64,000 nucleotides of DNA from contig NJPS01000012.1 in assembly GCA_002946415.1 (NCBI GenBank), positions 124,001-188,000 on the forward strand, in the 5' to 3' direction. Origin of the DNA: Rutstroemia sp. NJR-2017a BVV2 (Eukaryota > Ascomycota > Leotiomycetes > Helotiales > Rutstroemiaceae). The translations under genes were made by a program, and so were the position numbers. Below the pieces are notes generated by a model. The model ran no database searches. It was not told the origin of the DNA and saw nothing but the letters and a program-made list of their open reading frames with translations. Shown piece by piece: positions 1 through 11,000 of the stretch (positions are counted from its first letter, which is position 1; each line of letters starts with the position of its first letter).

Positions 1-370
1 TCTCAAACCGCCCATGTCATCCATCTTCCGACAAAAGCTCCCCTCACCACACGTATACCGGTCGCTAGTCCTCGAAGCGAAGCGGTTCAACGGCGCCGAC
101 GCGCTTGCAGGCGGACTGGTGGACGGGCTCGGTGGCTGGAACGAAGTGGTTGCGTTTGTGGCGGAGCGGAAGCTGGCGGAGAAGGGGAAGAGCGGTGTGT
201 ATGGGGTGTTGAAGGCGGAGATGTGGCGGGAGAGTTTGGGGTATTTGGAAGGGTTTGAGCAGGGGGAGGAGAGGGATAAGGTGTGGGCGAAGAGTGAGGA
301 TGTGCGGATTGAAGAGGGGAAGAAGAGGGTTGCTGAGTGGGAGAAGAATTCGAAGAAGTCGAAGTTATGA
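1..370 (+). CDS. Enoyl-CoA hydratase/isomerase family protein, C-terminal part (peroxisomal)
   Basis: This is the 3' end of a gene that enters from the left edge; the frame is open from base 2 and ends with TGA at 368-370. The visible ~122 residues run from a stretch like LKPPMSSIFRQKL to the end and match what I know of the C-terminal helical part of fungal peroxisomal enoyl-CoA hydratases/isomerases (Eci1/Dci1 type), with the pattern LVLEAKRF..ADAL..GLVDGLGG followed by GVYGVLKAEMWRE. The protein ends in SKL, a canonical PTS1 peroxisomal import signal, so the product should work in the peroxisome on unsaturated fatty acyl-CoA during beta-oxidation. The catalytic crotonase core lies outside the window, so isomerase and hydratase cannot be told apart. 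The ATG at 14 is internal, not the start. It converges on the next gene across 327 bp. Confidence 0.82.
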   Translation, partial: LKPPMSSIFRQKLPSPHVYRSLVLEAKRFNGADALAGGLVDGLGGWNEVVAFVAERKLAEKGKSGVYGVLKAEMWRESLGYLEGFEQGEERDKVWAKSEDVRIEEGKKRVAEWEKNSKKSKL

Positions 371-697
371 GTCCTGCGGGGAAAGTCTTAATAGAATCAA
401 TCAATTGTGTTCATATACGCCTGCCTAATAGGATGACAGTAAAAGCTTCCTACCCTCCTTTGTGTGACAACCAAGCCGGTGGTCTCCTTCCCTACTGTAA
501 TAATAATATACAAAAATAATCCATCCGAATCTCCATCCCCTGTCCACCATTTTGACCAATCCTACAAAAACCACGCTTATACCTTATACAGAACCAAACC
601 AAACCAAACCAACCCAGCCTAGCCCAGCCCAATCCATCCCAACCCATCCCAACCATCATTACTCATCAATCCATAATTCATAACATGCCTTCTTCGA
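371..697. other. Convergent intergenic spacer
   Basis: Holds the 3' ends of two convergent genes. Bases ~590-655 are a C/A-rich stretch of short imperfect repeats (AACCAAACC then CCCAACCCATCCC-like units). No coding signal is seen. Confidence 0.6.
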
Positions 698-3600
698 TCA
701 GGCAAAGCTGTCCTCCGCAGGCCATCGACCGTCCTTCACAAACTCAACTCTCTTCCTAGGTTTATCCCCCGTGCTTTGTCTAATAGAGGAGACCTGCCGA
801 GGACTCTTCTGTTTGGTTTCTCCGGCCTTATTCTCGTTCTGAGCGACGGATTTTGGCGGAGACTTTTGCGGCGACTTCCGCTTACCGTCTCCTCGTTTGA
901 GCTCTTGTCGAGTCTTCGGTCTCATCTTGGTGAATCTAGCCTCGTCCTCATCCCATTTGCGATTGAACGCTTCCTGCTTGAGTTTTATTGCCGCAAACCT
1001 CGCATTGAAGACTTCTAGGTCGGCCTCAAGCTCAGCTCTTATGTCCTTGGGTTGCTCAGTTTGCTCAACATCGGGCTTCTTAGGAGATGTGTTCGTTGAT
1101 GCCTTCTTAGTATCCTTGGAGCTTTTAGCATTTTTGGTCTCTGGAACAGCGACGTTCTCTGTTTTCTTCTCAGCGTCTTCCTTTCCACTTAACTCCTCGG
1201 CTTTTGGCGCATTAGGATCTTTTGCGATCTTCGCCTCCACAAGTTTGTCCCATACATCATCTCGAATCTCCAGCACTGATCTATTGACTGGCAGTCCATC
1301 CAGCTTCTTTAATCTTGGATTGTCCTTTTTGACGCCAAATACCATGATTTCATACACCCTTCGCATCATTCTTGTTGACATATCCAGACAATTAGAGTAG
1401 TGCGCATCTCGAACTGGATCTGCGTTCCCAAGAGTGTACGGATCATTAACGCTCTGTTCATCCTTTTCAAAACCGCCATCTTTGATCAACTGCCTCTCTG
1501 CCGCGATGGGATAGAATCCGTGGTTCACATGATTGTTCCTCATGTCGACAGTAGTGAGGTGTGGGAATGCTGTTAACGTGCGTGTAAGCCTTTCCACTTT
1601 GCATAACCGATTACCAGCGATGAGAAGTTTCTGCAGACGGACGATGCCCAGAAGGCATTGGAATTCTTTCAATGCATTGAAATTGAGGTTCAGCACACGG
1701 ACGTTTGAAACCATGAGGCCAAAGTCGTCAGGTAGAGAAGTGATTCCACAGTTGGCGAGTTCGAGATATTGCAAGTTGAGAAATTCCACGCTCGGCTTCC
1801 AGGTGCCAAGGAAATTACCTGATAGATACAATTTTCTTACTTCAAAGGCATCTGCAAGGAAGGCTGTATCCATCACTGTCCCAGGTTGCTGCTCACGTAC
1901 TGAAAGGCTATCAAGGTGCCTCTTGTTGCGAAGTCCAGTGATGGTCTTTATGCGATTGCCATCCAAATAAAGCAAACGAAGCTGAGGAGTTTTACCGGCA
2001 TTGAAGGATTCAAGGTTGTTTCCAGTGAGGTTGATTTGTTGGGCCCAGCACGCATCGTCATCTGAGTCCAGAAAGTTGGACAGCTTGTTGTTTTGCAGCT
2101 CAAGGACTGCCAGGCGCTTCAGGTGCCCAATATTCTTCACTTCCTTGAGCTGGCAATTCTTGAGGTCTAGTCTTTCCAATCGTTTTAGTTTTGTGCCTCC
2201 GAGATCTAAAGTCTCGATTGGATTCCCGCGAAGCCGTAGCTCAATTAATCCATCGAGACTACCAATACCATGCGTTGATGTAACTTTGTTGTTATCCGCC
2301 TTCAGTGTCCTGAGATGCACCAAATTGCTGAAACAGGAGAGACTTTCGATCTCGTTATTGGAGACGTCGACATCTTGCAAATTCCACAGATGTCCCCATG
2401 CGGTTATATCAGAAAGCTGATTGTTCGTGATGGTCAGATTGCGGAGAGTCGAAGGGGCACCGTTCAGTTGACTGATTTGATTATTGGATACTTCGAGATT
2501 CTCCAAATGACTACAGAATTCGTCGAGCTTGTGCAGACTTGTCAGCTTTTTATCTTTCAATCTGGCCTCTTTCATGTGCTCCCAGAAAGGCTCGTAAGGT
2601 TCAACCTCGGTCAACTTCTCAACCAGCTCTCTGATTGAATGGGAAAGGGTCTTCTTTCCATCTGAGCTATCCGAAGCCTGCCTTTTTCCTTTACTCACAT
2701 AGCTCACGTTAAGGCCAAAAGACTCATCTGCTTGGTGCATGGTGAATTCCGATAATGGAGTAAGTTCCAACGTTCCAATTTCGTGGGTAGGTCGTGGGGT
2801 AGCAAGAACTACACTGGTCTCCCTTTGCCTTATCCTTGGAGGTGCTGTAACGAGGGTATCGGCCCGTTTTGCTCCATTGTTTTCCCTCGCGAAAGATTCT
2901 TCATCTTGCTCATCAATCCGTGATACAGGTCGAGGCATAAACTGTTCTCCGCCGACAGACTTCTTTCGAGTGGTAGTCCGGAAAGTAGATTGTGATCCCG
3001 CTCTCTGTTTGGCTTTTCCTTTCCTCACTGGGATATTATCACTCTCAGATTCATCAAAGCTCTCATAGTCCGATTGGTAGGCGTCATCTCTTGCATAGCT
3101 ATCTTCATCTGCGTAACTTGGAGCTTCTATTACTTCCGCGATGGGCGATGAGAAAGTGATTGTAACATTTCGCGGACGCAGCGGAGTTGCATTCTCCATA
3201 ACATCTTGCGTGGGCATGCGCTGATCCTCATCTTCTGTTGTTGCCTTCTGAGACTCACTCTTCACTGAGCTATGATCCGCTTTCACTGTAGTATTAATAT
3301 TTCCATTTCGAGATCTTTTCGGCTCGCGAGTACTATTAGTTCCAACAGAGACAGACCTAACTTTTGCCTCAAGGCTATCATTTGATGCACGTCGAGTAGG
3401 CTTTGCCGGTGCAGATTGGGGTCTAACGTCGACCGTTGGCACATCAATGGGTGGAGTTTGATGGGTTTTCGTTCGCTCATTCATACCATCTTGTTGCCCT
3501 TCTTCATCAAGGTACCTGGCTAGTCGTGCATCTTCTTTTCGCTTAGCAGCAACCGCTCTCAACCTCATGAGCTCTTGCGTTTCGTCGACTGATAAATCTG

Positions 3601-6600
3601 GTATATCCTCAAACGGATCATCGTCGGTATCGTCTGACGGAGAGAAGTTTGGTCCGTCACTATCTCCACTAACCGGCTTCTTTTTGACCCAGATATTGCG
3701 TTCCCGATCAAATACCATTCCAGCAAGTTGTTCTGGTATCAAATGGGATACGGTATGAGGAGCAATAACTCGTCGTGAATCGGAGCCTCTGGACGAAATT
3801 GTTGGAATAGAGGCGTTTGACCCTTGCGATGAGAATCCTATGTCTTGAAAGTCGTCATCTGTTTGCTCAGTAGAACCCGAGTGCTTCCGTTTGCGGTCCG
3901 GGTTTTGAGATAGACGAATGTTTGCTGGTTCGCTTTGAAAGTCGTTGCGCATATCGAAAAGACGTCCGGTTGTTTTGGAGATAGTCTCGTTCAAAATTCG
4001 GTCAACTTCTCTGTTGGTTCTGGCGGCATCTTTTGCCATAGCAATGGACTTTATGGAAGAGGCAATCAAGCCGTCCAGCTCGCTTTTTTCCTCGTACTGT
4101 CGCAAGTGATCCAAAAGCTTGGGATCCTGCTGGGTGAGCGGAGTTCGCGATACCGGAGGTCCATCCCGACTCGGTGGTCTCGAGAAAGGTTCTTGAGTTG
4201 ACTCTTGGCATGAGTCCTCGGATTCTTCATCGGTTGCACTGTCGGCTAATATTCCGAGGCCAAAATCGGACTGAGACTCCTCAAGGCTGGTTAACCCACT
4301 TCTAGGTCTAGCTTTGCCTCGAATCCCAGCCATTATTTTTTTTGCTTCATCCAGAAAATCCTGTGTTGTGACAGAAGGTTTTCGGCTATCACTCGACTGC
4401 TGACTTGCTCCCAATGCTCTATCAGAATTAAAAGAGTCTAGTTCGGCTTGTACCATAGCTATTTTCTTTTCTCGTTGTGATTGTGTACTTTCTTTCCATT
4501 CCGGGCTTGGTTCATCAAAAGGAGATTCATCCCGCTGTTCGCTGCTCCGTTGACTGGGAGTAGGCGTACGAGGCCGAGCTGCCTGATGCACTTCGAGAGT
4601 CTGCGGGTGAGCAGCCTGAGCGACATCGCTGGGTTTTGCTGTCTTTCGCTTCCTTTCAGATGAAGGCGGACCAACATGTTCGGTTTCGGGAGAAGGCGCC
4701 TCTAAGAGGGAACTGTCTGCCCGATGTAGGGTCCGACGGCGCTTCGGTGTTGGATCTTTTAAGGGTGACCTAGGCAAACGCTTTCCCTCCGCATCACCAT
4801 TGTCTTTTCTAGGGGTTTTCAGATTCTCCAGGAGTTGAGAGGAGGGGTAGAAAGCAGAGGCGACAGATGATCCAGTACCAGGCCGCTTCTTCCGCATGGA
4901 AAGATTGTGTTTGGTGGTGCCTGTGCTGCTTGCACTGCTTGTGGATCTCATCCTATGCGACGCTACAACACCTTCCTTGATAACGGGGGAGGAGTCTAGT
5001 CGAAAGCGGAATTTGGTTTGCGACTTTGGATCAAGGACAGGAAGTTCCATATGCGGAGGGGCTTCATTGCCCGGATTGGAATCAAAAGATACGTCTTCGC
5101 TGAAACGAAAAGCGTCTAAATCTCCCGCTCCAAAGCTGGTATACCGCTTAGAAGTATGTATTCGAAGTGGTCGTCGATTTTCTGACTTCGGCCGTACGGC
5201 GCTAGACTCGTTCATCTCGCGATGCGCCGAATCCAAAGCAGTGTTGGGTGGAACTTCTTCCTCGTGATCACTACCTCTTTCCTCGTACTGACTTAACCTG
5301 CGAAGAAGCTTCTGACTTGTGAACGTGTCATAGGTTCCGAACAGTTTCAACGGGCTACCGGATTTCGTTGGACTAGTTTGAGGGGTATGTGTGAGTATAG
5401 GTCGTGCAGCTGATTGCGGATCCAAGAAATCATTGGATGCTCGAGTCTTTCGTATTCGGGGAAGTTGATTGCGTGCATCAATCTCGCTGACCTCCCCCAT
5501 TGATAGGGCAGATTCATCAATTGGTGGAAGTGATGAAGGACTTAACATTCGTCTTTGGAAAGAGCCTTCCTGGGAACTGCCACCGGGTCGATAACTTACA
5601 AATCGTCCATTATTGTTAAGCTCATCTGTGTCTGTTGTAACATCCGCAGGTAGAATTTGCGATGTATTTGCTCCTTCCTCGATGCCCTCTACAGGAGCAT
5701 CTTCAGCGTGGAGCTGTTCCAAACGTTCTTGAAGTTCCGAGGGTGATATATCCAAGGCCGTGAAGCCAGCTTGACTTCCGATGGTATTTAGTCTTGTCAT
5801 GTAGATCGGAGAAAGGCCCTCATTTCGAGAGTCACTCTGCCCACTTATAACTCTTCCTACATCGAGGTAGCCATTTTTCGTAGAACCGTTGCTGGTTGAT
5901 AGTGGATCGGAAGGAGGAGCTAGGTTTTTGACAGGACTTCTAGTATTTGCCTCATTTGGTCTAAAATCGCTGCCTCGACTAAGGTCGTTTGCGGAAAATT
6001 CACTACCGAAATCATCAACCATTCTATATTTCATCCCTCGGGCTGGTCGATCTCCGCTGTCTTGGATGGGCTGGTCGTCTGAGGCTAGTTGGCTATCATC
6101 GAACTGTCGGGTCGCGGAACCTATGCGATATACGGGAGGACTAGAGGGCATAACGCTGCTCTCTGGGATATTGGATGGCTTCTTTGGAGGGACGTCGGAA
6201 TTAGGTGGTTGAAATATCGATTCGAGGCCAGCAGCACTGAATAAATCGCGTTGTTCCCCATATGCCACATCCCCGCGCAGAAGACGTTTCTTCCATTCTG
6301 GCGTTTCGTGTGAGATCTTTTTGGGCGACCCACTAAGTGACTTATGCTGTACTGTGTTATATTGGACCGAGTTTATGCTGGAAGCTGTTGAAGGTCGAGG
6401 TACTTTCTTACCTGTCGGGCTTGATGGTAGCTCGACTCGCAACTTTGAAGGCTGGTGCGCTCGTTGTGACAAGTGGATGTTGTTTTCGTTCAAGCTTCTC
6501 TCGCTCAGAGGATTGCTATCGGGTGGGTTTGACCATAGTTGTGTTTGTGGATTGTACTTGGGTATGCGACTTGGGTTTGGACGGGTGCTCGAGGCATCGG

Positions 6601-6706
6601 ATGTGCCAGTGCCATGTGAAAGAGATGGAAGGTCAGGCTCAGGGGAGTCAGACCTTGGTTCTGAGACCCAATCTTCAGACAGCGAATCCAACCAAGCTTT
6701 GTCCAT
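698..6706 (-). CDS. cdc11: Cdc11/Nud1-like septation initiation network scaffold, leucine-rich repeat protein
   Basis: One uninterrupted 2002-residue reading frame with ATG at 6706-6704 and TGA at 700-698. The N-terminal motif DKAWLDSLSEDWVSEP is the conserved opening of fungal Cdc11/Nud1 proteins. Residues ~1-1350 are Ser/Pro/charge-rich and probably disordered with many potential phosphosites. Residues ~1385-1730 hold about a dozen leucine-rich repeats (for example LENLEVSNNQISQL, LRLLYLDGNRIKTI, LQYLELANCGITSLP). A Lys/Glu-rich tail follows (~1840-2002). In the family, Cdc11 (S. pombe), Nud1 (budding yeast) and their Aspergillus relative tether the SIN/MEN kinase cascade to the spindle pole body, so a role in septation and cytokinesis is inferred. 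Its divergent neighbour starts 1.3 kb away. The length is larger than the yeast proteins but usual for filamentous fungi, and no frame break is seen. Confidence 0.88.
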   Translation of the reverse strand: MDKAWLDSLSEDWVSEPRSDSPEPDLPSLSHGTGTSDASSTRPNPSRIPKYNPQTQLWSNPPDSNPLSERSLNENNIHLSQRAHQPSKLRVELPSSPTGKKVPRPSTASSINSVQYNTVQHKSLSGSPKKISHETPEWKKRLLRGDVAYGEQRDLFSAAGLESIFQPPNSDVPPKKPSNIPESSVMPSSPPVYRIGSATRQFDDSQLASDDQPIQDSGDRPARGMKYRMVDDFGSEFSANDLSRGSDFRPNEANTRSPVKNLAPPSDPLSTSNGSTKNGYLDVGRVISGQSDSRNEGLSPIYMTRLNTIGSQAGFTALDISPSELQERLEQLHAEDAPVEGIEEGANTSQILPADVTTDTDELNNNGRFVSYRPGGSSQEGSFQRRMLSPSSLPPIDESALSMGEVSEIDARNQLPRIRKTRASNDFLDPQSAARPILTHTPQTSPTKSGSPLKLFGTYDTFTSQKLLRRLSQYEERGSDHEEEVPPNTALDSAHREMNESSAVRPKSENRRPLRIHTSKRYTSFGAGDLDAFRFSEDVSFDSNPGNEAPPHMELPVLDPKSQTKFRFRLDSSPVIKEGVVASHRMRSTSSASSTGTTKHNLSMRKKRPGTGSSVASAFYPSSQLLENLKTPRKDNGDAEGKRLPRSPLKDPTPKRRRTLHRADSSLLEAPSPETEHVGPPSSERKRKTAKPSDVAQAAHPQTLEVHQAARPRTPTPSQRSSEQRDESPFDEPSPEWKESTQSQREKKIAMVQAELDSFNSDRALGASQQSSDSRKPSVTTQDFLDEAKKIMAGIRGKARPRSGLTSLEESQSDFGLGILADSATDEESEDSCQESTQEPFSRPPSRDGPPVSRTPLTQQDPKLLDHLRQYEEKSELDGLIASSIKSIAMAKDAARTNREVDRILNETISKTTGRLFDMRNDFQSEPANIRLSQNPDRKRKHSGSTEQTDDDFQDIGFSSQGSNASIPTISSRGSDSRRVIAPHTVSHLIPEQLAGMVFDRERNIWVKKKPVSGDSDGPNFSPSDDTDDDPFEDIPDLSVDETQELMRLRAVAAKRKEDARLARYLDEEGQQDGMNERTKTHQTPPIDVPTVDVRPQSAPAKPTRRASNDSLEAKVRSVSVGTNSTREPKRSRNGNINTTVKADHSSVKSESQKATTEDEDQRMPTQDVMENATPLRPRNVTITFSSPIAEVIEAPSYADEDSYARDDAYQSDYESFDESESDNIPVRKGKAKQRAGSQSTFRTTTRKKSVGGEQFMPRPVSRIDEQDEESFARENNGAKRADTLVTAPPRIRQRETSVVLATPRPTHEIGTLELTPLSEFTMHQADESFGLNVSYVSKGKRQASDSSDGKKTLSHSIRELVEKLTEVEPYEPFWEHMKEARLKDKKLTSLHKLDEFCSHLENLEVSNNQISQLNGAPSTLRNLTITNNQLSDITAWGHLWNLQDVDVSNNEIESLSCFSNLVHLRTLKADNNKVTSTHGIGSLDGLIELRLRGNPIETLDLGGTKLKRLERLDLKNCQLKEVKNIGHLKRLAVLELQNNKLSNFLDSDDDACWAQQINLTGNNLESFNAGKTPQLRLLYLDGNRIKTITGLRNKRHLDSLSVREQQPGTVMDTAFLADAFEVRKLYLSGNFLGTWKPSVEFLNLQYLELANCGITSLPDDFGLMVSNVRVLNLNFNALKEFQCLLGIVRLQKLLIAGNRLCKVERLTRTLTAFPHLTTVDMRNNHVNHGFYPIAAERQLIKDGGFEKDEQSVNDPYTLGNADPVRDAHYSNCLDMSTRMMRRVYEIMVFGVKKDNPRLKKLDGLPVNRSVLEIRDDVWDKLVEAKIAKDPNAPKAEELSGKEDAEKKTENVAVPETKNAKSSKDTKKASTNTSPKKPDVEQTEQPKDIRAELEADLEVFNARFAAIKLKQEAFNRKWDEDEARFTKMRPKTRQELKRGDGKRKSPQKSPPKSVAQNENKAGETKQKSPRQVSSIRQSTGDKPRKRVEFVKDGRWPAEDSFA

Positions 6707-7987
6707 TTTGGTCAGTCGCGACAGCTAGGGACAGCTAGGTTCAGCTACAGGCATAAAGTCGATTGCTATTGTGATGTAGTGACCAGTCGCGTGGAAAAAG
6801 CCGCGTTACTTGGAGGTAAGATATAGCATGGATTGGTTAGAATGGGAACAAAGTAGAGGGGAGACAGGAATCGATCGAAAGTATATTGTATAATACTAGT
6901 ATTCGCAGCCGCAGCAAAAACGCGTATTGGAAATATTGAAAGGATGAATGTCGCGAAGTGGCCTTGAATAGTGGGAATGGAAAGTCGTGCTTCGTGCCGT
7001 CGTGCAGGACAATTTTGGCAGGGGTTGCTATCAACAAACGAATAACAGAGCCTGGATGGCAACCGGACCCCCCACTGGACTGACCCAGAACCAAGTTTTG
7101 GAGATCTTCGAGCCGCCAAATAAACAGCCCAAGATCCACGATCCACGATCCTACCTGAGGTTCTGCTGTGCAGCGAACCAGCAACGGATAGAAGGGGAAC
7201 TACTGTAAGGAACGCAGTAGGAAGAATTACGAAGAATTACGAACACTTACTTTCCGTTTCGATGAACAGCTTTACCCTCTGCTTCTATACATGATCTGCG
7301 CTTCCTTATAACACTGGCGGACTAAAGATTCCTGCTCCATTGCGGGGCACAATCGTGCTGGCACTGCAGATGTCATTGTTCGCTCCAAGCGCAGTTGGTT
7401 GAATCTACACCGAGTCCTCAAAACAGTCTTACCAGTGCTCTTTGGGTTCTTCGGGCTCTTTTTGTTCGTGCTTTCTCAACGCTAGGTACGGTACAATCTA
7501 TATTTATTCCTTTCCTCACTTCTTCCTATCTTCATATCTTCACATCTTCCGATAACCTTAATAAAGCGGAACTTTCGAACGTACCTTGGCAGTTTAAATG
7601 GATATGGACAGGATTCGCAAAAACAATGTGGCAGGTTGCTGTACTGTGCTGCGAGAAAGCTATTCTCACCATTGGGCTTTGATTGTAGCACTGTGTGATA
7701 GTGAAGCAGAAAGCAAAACTGCATACTTCCGTAAACGACATGTCATTCTTATCTTAGGTCTTGTAGTGAGCTGGAACATAGTACTTACCTCCTGCTGCCG
7801 CGTCCGCAGTATAAATGCATTAATTGAATTTGTTCACATCACATGACTGCGCGGCTCTACTACCGCGCTTGGACGTGGTGAGTTGGCCCGGCAGCCACGT
7901 CAAAAATCGATAACGCTTTCTTACGCGGCGCAACCTGATCATTGTGGGATCACGAATGATTTGCCAGCAACGACGCTTAGACTACCC
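6707..7987. promoter_or_regulatory. Divergent promoter region between cdc11 and the 8.0-kb gene
   Basis: About 1.3 kb between two divergent start codons. A short tandem repeat GAAGAATTAC occurs near 7220-7245. The stretch contains only short open frames with no recognisable protein similarity. Specific promoter elements cannot be assigned with confidence. Confidence 0.5.
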
Positions 7988-8008
7988 ATGGATCACAACC
8001 AGACATGA
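7988..8008 (+). promoter_or_regulatory. Upstream ORF ending on the main start codon (ATGA overlap)
   Basis: An ATG at 7988 opens a six-codon frame (MDHNQT) whose TGA stop at 8006-8008 overlaps the next gene's ATG at 8005 as ATGA. If the leader includes 7988, ribosomes would translate this peptide and would need to reinitiate or leak past it to reach the main frame. The geometry is seen directly; a regulatory effect is inferred, and the transcript start is unknown. Confidence 0.45.
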
Positions 8009-11000
8009 CTGCGAAAATAAATTCATTTTCGCCCAGCATCGAATATGGCAACGACGAACCCTTTTATGCCACCACATTGCACACTGCTGAAGATATTATT
8101 TGTGAAGGCTCGGATGCGGAGGCGGATCCTACCGACATAGCGGAAAAGCACGACCGATACGAACACATTGCTGAACGAACTTTACAAGGCCACCTACCTG
8201 TCTTACAATCTGCGCGACTCAAGGGTCCTCTATACAAGGATAGGAAGAGCGAGTGGATAAATCCCTGGAGACACCGGGAGCCGGATTGGTGGAAACCGGG
8301 GTCGAAGGAGATGATGTTCACAAGAGGAAACGTTATGGCGAGAGCGAAGCAACACGGCAGAAAAGATATGGCTCCGAAAGAGGCATTGGCATGGTGTAAG
8401 CGCGATGCACGACGGCAAGCACAGGAAATGGGTATGGACGCCGACTTGAACTCTGACGATTCTTCAAGTTTCGACCGTTCAAGCGAAGGAATCGTGATTG
8501 ATGAAACAATACATGAAGAGTCGGTGAGGAGAGAAGAAGAGGTCCCTCTGTCCGCTTTGTCCCCAATGCCAGAGGGCCCTGAATCATTCCCGACGTCATA
8601 TACAGATAATAAGGAGGGAAGGCCATCGGATGTATGGACGAAAGCCAAGCGACCCGCGGATGAGCATTGGCTGAAGAGGTCGCACTCCTTAAAACGTCCT
8701 AAATATGATCAACAAACAGATTTATCTCCCAGTCCTTATCCTACCGCTGTGAATATGAAGGTTCATCAACAATCCACCAGCATTTCGAACCTTTCACACA
8801 ACGTGCAGCCTGCCCGTCTTTTGCCTTCTCCTAAAGAACTATTGAAGACTCCCGTTAGAGACGTTGATGATATTAGATGGCAGCAGAGCCAGAATTACAC
8901 GCAAAGGACGGACCAAACTCGTGGTACTGGGAAAAGCACTCCTGTAACGATTGAGCTACAGCGCCATAGATTTTCTGATCTAGAGCACCAACGACAACCT
9001 TCCAACTCTTTTGAGTATTCGTACGAAACAAGCTCCCCATATGAAATGCACAATTCATCACATCAGAGTACCGCTATATCACAGTCACAATTGCCGAGAT
9101 TGTCCCAGGCATCAGCGCTTCCTGTACACCCACGACTTCACGCTATCAATAATAATGGCCACCGCACTCCAGGTAACTTGAGCTTTATTACTGATATGGC
9201 GCCATCGTCGGGTAATCTAGAGCATTTTGATTTTCGGAAGAAGCGCAGACCTGCAACTGATTCTCCGAAAGCTATTGGTTACCCTCCTATTGCAATGAAC
9301 GAGCATACTCAAATGTCGTTTTCAGGAAGTAGCAAGCCAGTATCTGAGTCTGAGCGAGGTGGTATGCCAAGCTCGATTACCAGAAATATAGCAGAAAACT
9401 TTCAGCCGCAATCTTCAACTCAAAACAGGGAACCTTTAGTGTCATACGGCTCTTTCGGAAGTGACAGAAATGATGGAAGCTGGCTTAGCACACAAGAAAG
9501 TATACATAGCACTCCATCGGTATCCAGCGCCACTAGAAGAATTGCTGTTAAGGATTTACTCTCTCCGGAAGATGAGGATGGAGATACTAGTTGGGTTACA
9601 ACCCAAAATAACTCCAGCTATGGTCCTACATCACCTTACATGAACCGCACATTTCAAGGGAGCCACTCTTCGAATGCTTCGCGTTCTATACTCACTGTGG
9701 AACATCAACTTTCCAGATCTATGGAGGAAAAACGTAATGGCATTCCAACGTCTTCGTTTCAATCTCCCTCTCCCATGAAGAATCATTCTTTCAGCTCTCA
9801 ACCGTCGCAAAACATCCTCCCACGACCATCGCCGCATCTACCAGCTTTTCATAACGAGCAAAACAACCTCATTGTACCAGGCCCATCAGACGTATTTGAA
9901 ACATCGAGTACGCAATCCTATAATAGTAGCCCGGTAAGCTTGAGAAACAGCAGATCGCACACCTATGTCGCCCCTACAACTCTGCATCCCCCGCGTGCTG
10001 GTCAGAGCTCCCTTGAGAATCAGGTAGCTGCCCATACAGTTGAAGCACACCATGAAAAGGGAGCTCTGGCTAGTAGCCCATTAAGTATGCAGTCATTCGA
10101 CCACAATGCAAGATTGGAGACGAAAGAAGACACTCCAAGGAAGATCGACTCTGGTAGGGACGAGATATTAGGGAGTAAGTTGAAGTCACCAGTTGGCAGA
10201 AGAACCAAAGGGGACTTGGAGCCTCAGAGCGGATCAGAAGTTCTGCCATCCATCAATGGATTGGTACGAAAAGAGTTTCATGAACCTAAAAAGGGTGACT
10301 ACTCTAGTTCTAATGGAAACCCTTCAAGCACAGGAAAGAAGTCTTCGGTCAATAGATTACATAACCGTACTCCAGCTCCAATTTCGAGTAAACCGGGAGC
10401 CCAAAGGAACTCTCCTGGCATAGGTAAAAGTCAATCGGGCCTCGCACTGGAATCATCGGATACACCAGTCCGCAAATCCGAGAAACAAAAAACTCCAGTC
10501 GGCATACAAAGCGGTGCCAAAAACTCTGCAAAATCGCCGGATAGCAGAGCTATAGTCAAGACGCCAGCCGAGAATGCTCCGGCCGCCGAAACTCCAAGTC
10601 TGGAATTGGCATTGGCACCCCACGAGCAGGAGCACATTAAAAAGCACAGCCCGCAAAGCCCCTGGGCTAGAACTGAAATCAAACCTATCCTTGCTCCCGT
10701 CGTTATTGAAACCACTGAGCTCAATGATGCACTGTCTAGCCCGCATTCGGGATGGCAAAAGGAGGAGTTAGTAGCAGCCACTGATAGCGACGCTATTCGG
10801 CCTTTCCGAGATCTCATGACGCCATCACCACCACCTGAACAGAACGATATACCGAAGAATGAGCAGCGGCCATCTAATACGCAGCTACTTGTGGATGCAG
10901 CAATCAAGAATCCTTGGGCAAGTAGTTCTACGACTAAGAGCAAGAATTGTAAAAAGCGTGTCTCATTCGGAATACTGGACGAGGAAGAGCCAACTGATTC

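Noticed and set aside
776..6738. Many 60-170-residue open frames antisense to the cdc11-like gene
   Set aside because: They are shadows of a 2002-codon frame with clear LRR coding character; none has a recognisable motif.
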